This document shows positions 63,196-64,000 of a stretch of DNA of 64,000 nt, one piece after another (position 1 is the first letter of the stretch; the number at the start of each line of letters is the position of its first letter). A program made the position numbers and the translations under genes. The notes beneath the pieces are model-generated. The model was not told the origin of the DNA. It searched no databases and saw only the letters and a program-made list of their open reading frames with translations. This DNA comes from Glandiceps talaboti. Lineage: Eukaryota > Hemichordata > Enteropneusta > Spengelidae. Where the stretch lies: contig NC_135550.1 of NCBI RefSeq assembly GCF_964340395.1, positions 434,001 through 498,000 of the forward strand, read 5' to 3'.

Positions 63196-64000
63196 ATGCC
63201 ATCAAATTTTGGACTAGGTATGATAACACCTCAAGGATATGCACTTGATGATCTCAGAGATGTTAACACATCAAGTTTATCCGGACGACATAATAATAAA
63301 GATTTTATTTTAAGATGGAAAAATGAAAAGAAAATATTTAATATAGAACCAGCGGCAGTTCAATCACACGAACATACCAATAATTTAGTAGACCTAAATG
63401 ATGTAGATGAGACAATCGAAGAATATAGAGTATCAAAACATCATGTACCATTTGGTTTTGCGTATAGCAACAGAGATGCTACGTTCTATGCTTTTGAATT
63501 ACCACGAGATTTTGTTGTAATGCTTGAAAAGCCATTAACTATTGATCATGGTTTAACTGATCGAGTTCCATATGTGTTAGTTTATAATGATAATAATAAG
63601 ACATTTAATTTAGCTGATATCAGACACTATTTAGCGGAACCAGATCCTAGACTAGACCTGTTGAATCCAAAGATTCATTTAAAATTGGATACTACAACAA
63701 CATTAGTAAATAATGACAATACTTTTCGTAAAATTATGAATTTAGGGGAATGGTATTGTAATTATTATCTTCAAGAAGGAAATATTCAGTTATTTTATGA
63801 TGCGCAGTTTAATGTACTCGGTTTGAAACCTATTGATGAGGCTAAACTAAAATTGTCTAGTGCTGGTGATGTGATGACGGATAATATAAAGAAAGTAACC
63901 AGTGGTACTATTATTATTAAATGTATTAAATTAAATACTGAGGGTGAATATGATACTATTTTTTTAGATGGACTTTCAATAAAGTGTGACCGACGTACAT
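63196..64000 (+). CDS. Fibre/spike-like protein, open at the window edge
   Basis: Starts ATG 63196 and stays open for 268 codons to the end of the window. The early part has LDDLRDVNTSSLSG then DFILRWKNEKKIFNIEP, and LVDLNDVDETI: the L-x-DL-x-DV ... L-x-W pattern is common in trimeric tail-fibre and spike proteins of phages and large DNA viruses. The rest is Asn/Asp/Thr-rich and beta-prone (PFGFAYSNRDATFYAFELPR). Together with its divergent neighbour it points to a virion-type gene. Assignment is by pattern only and the C-terminus is unseen. Confidence 0.55.
   Translation, partial: MPSNFGLGMITPQGYALDDLRDVNTSSLSGRHNNKDFILRWKNEKKIFNIEPAAVQSHEHTNNLVDLNDVDETIEEYRVSKHHVPFGFAYSNRDATFYAFELPRDFVVMLEKPLTIDHGLTDRVPYVLVYNDNNKTFNLADIRHYLAEPDPRLDLLNPKIHLKLDTTTTLVNNDNTFRKIMNLGEWYCNYYLQEGNIQLFYDAQFNVLGLKPIDEAKLKLSSAGDVMTDNIKKVTSGTIIIKCIKLNTEGEYDTIFLDGLSIKCDRRT

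Overview
The window is eukaryotic, from an animal. One gene is split by GT-AG introns, non-LTR and DNA transposons are abundant, and microsatellites and minisatellites are very dense. The host gene is an invertebrate orthologue of the FERM-domain tyrosine phosphatases PTPN14/PTPN21 (Drosophila Pez). The TE load and repeat style fit a marine invertebrate such as a mollusc, brachiopod, hemichordate or amphioxus, but the sequence alone does not settle the phylum.

Host gene (+ strand). Six coding exons are visible: 5804-7581 (long disordered linker with a PPxY motif), 14950-15099, 38517-38789, 39150-39309, 42632-42789 (catalytic [10 protein letters not shown]) and 48777-48905 (C-terminus and stop). 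Reading frames join exactly at every junction. The FERM domain must lie before position 1. The introns are 7.4, 23.4, 0.36, 3.3 and 6.0 kb and are filled almost wholly by repeats. Several acceptors sit directly downstream of a tandem array or a transposon end.

Intron contents. 7970-8726 is a 54-bp minisatellite and 8858-14912 a 6-kb, 35-bp satellite. 17644-29440 is a four-level nest: an inverted-repeat element with 20-bp palindromes carries a LINE (18959-28274, 12-bp target duplication), which carries both a Helentron-like element (20859-22042) and a 4.2-kb TA-flanked Tc1/mariner-superfamily transposon (22161-26383) with two divergent genes. Removing the last two restores the LINE frame. 31097-35406 and 35608-37793 are further inverted-repeat elements (TTA and TTAA flanks). 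42961-48163 is a 5.2-kb transposon with perfect 34-bp terminal inverted repeats around a decayed, intron-containing gene. I believe this gene belongs to the poorly described DUF7869-type family. It is the best candidate for an undescribed mobile system.

Dispersed Helentron-like (HINE/DINE-type) elements occur in at least two families: AGCACAACTG... (857, 16525, 20859, 29577, 39729, 41379, 49097, 55800) and AGTCCCCGC... (3876, 34010). Both start after a T run and have an inverted repeat internal to the 3' end, a 3' hairpin and a TCTG/TCCG microsatellite.

The 3' flank (49-62 kb) holds more repeats. The last 2 kb (62144-64000) changes character: three compact, intronless, AT-rich ORFs with TATA-like promoters resemble structural genes of a Polinton- or virus-like element that continues beyond the window.
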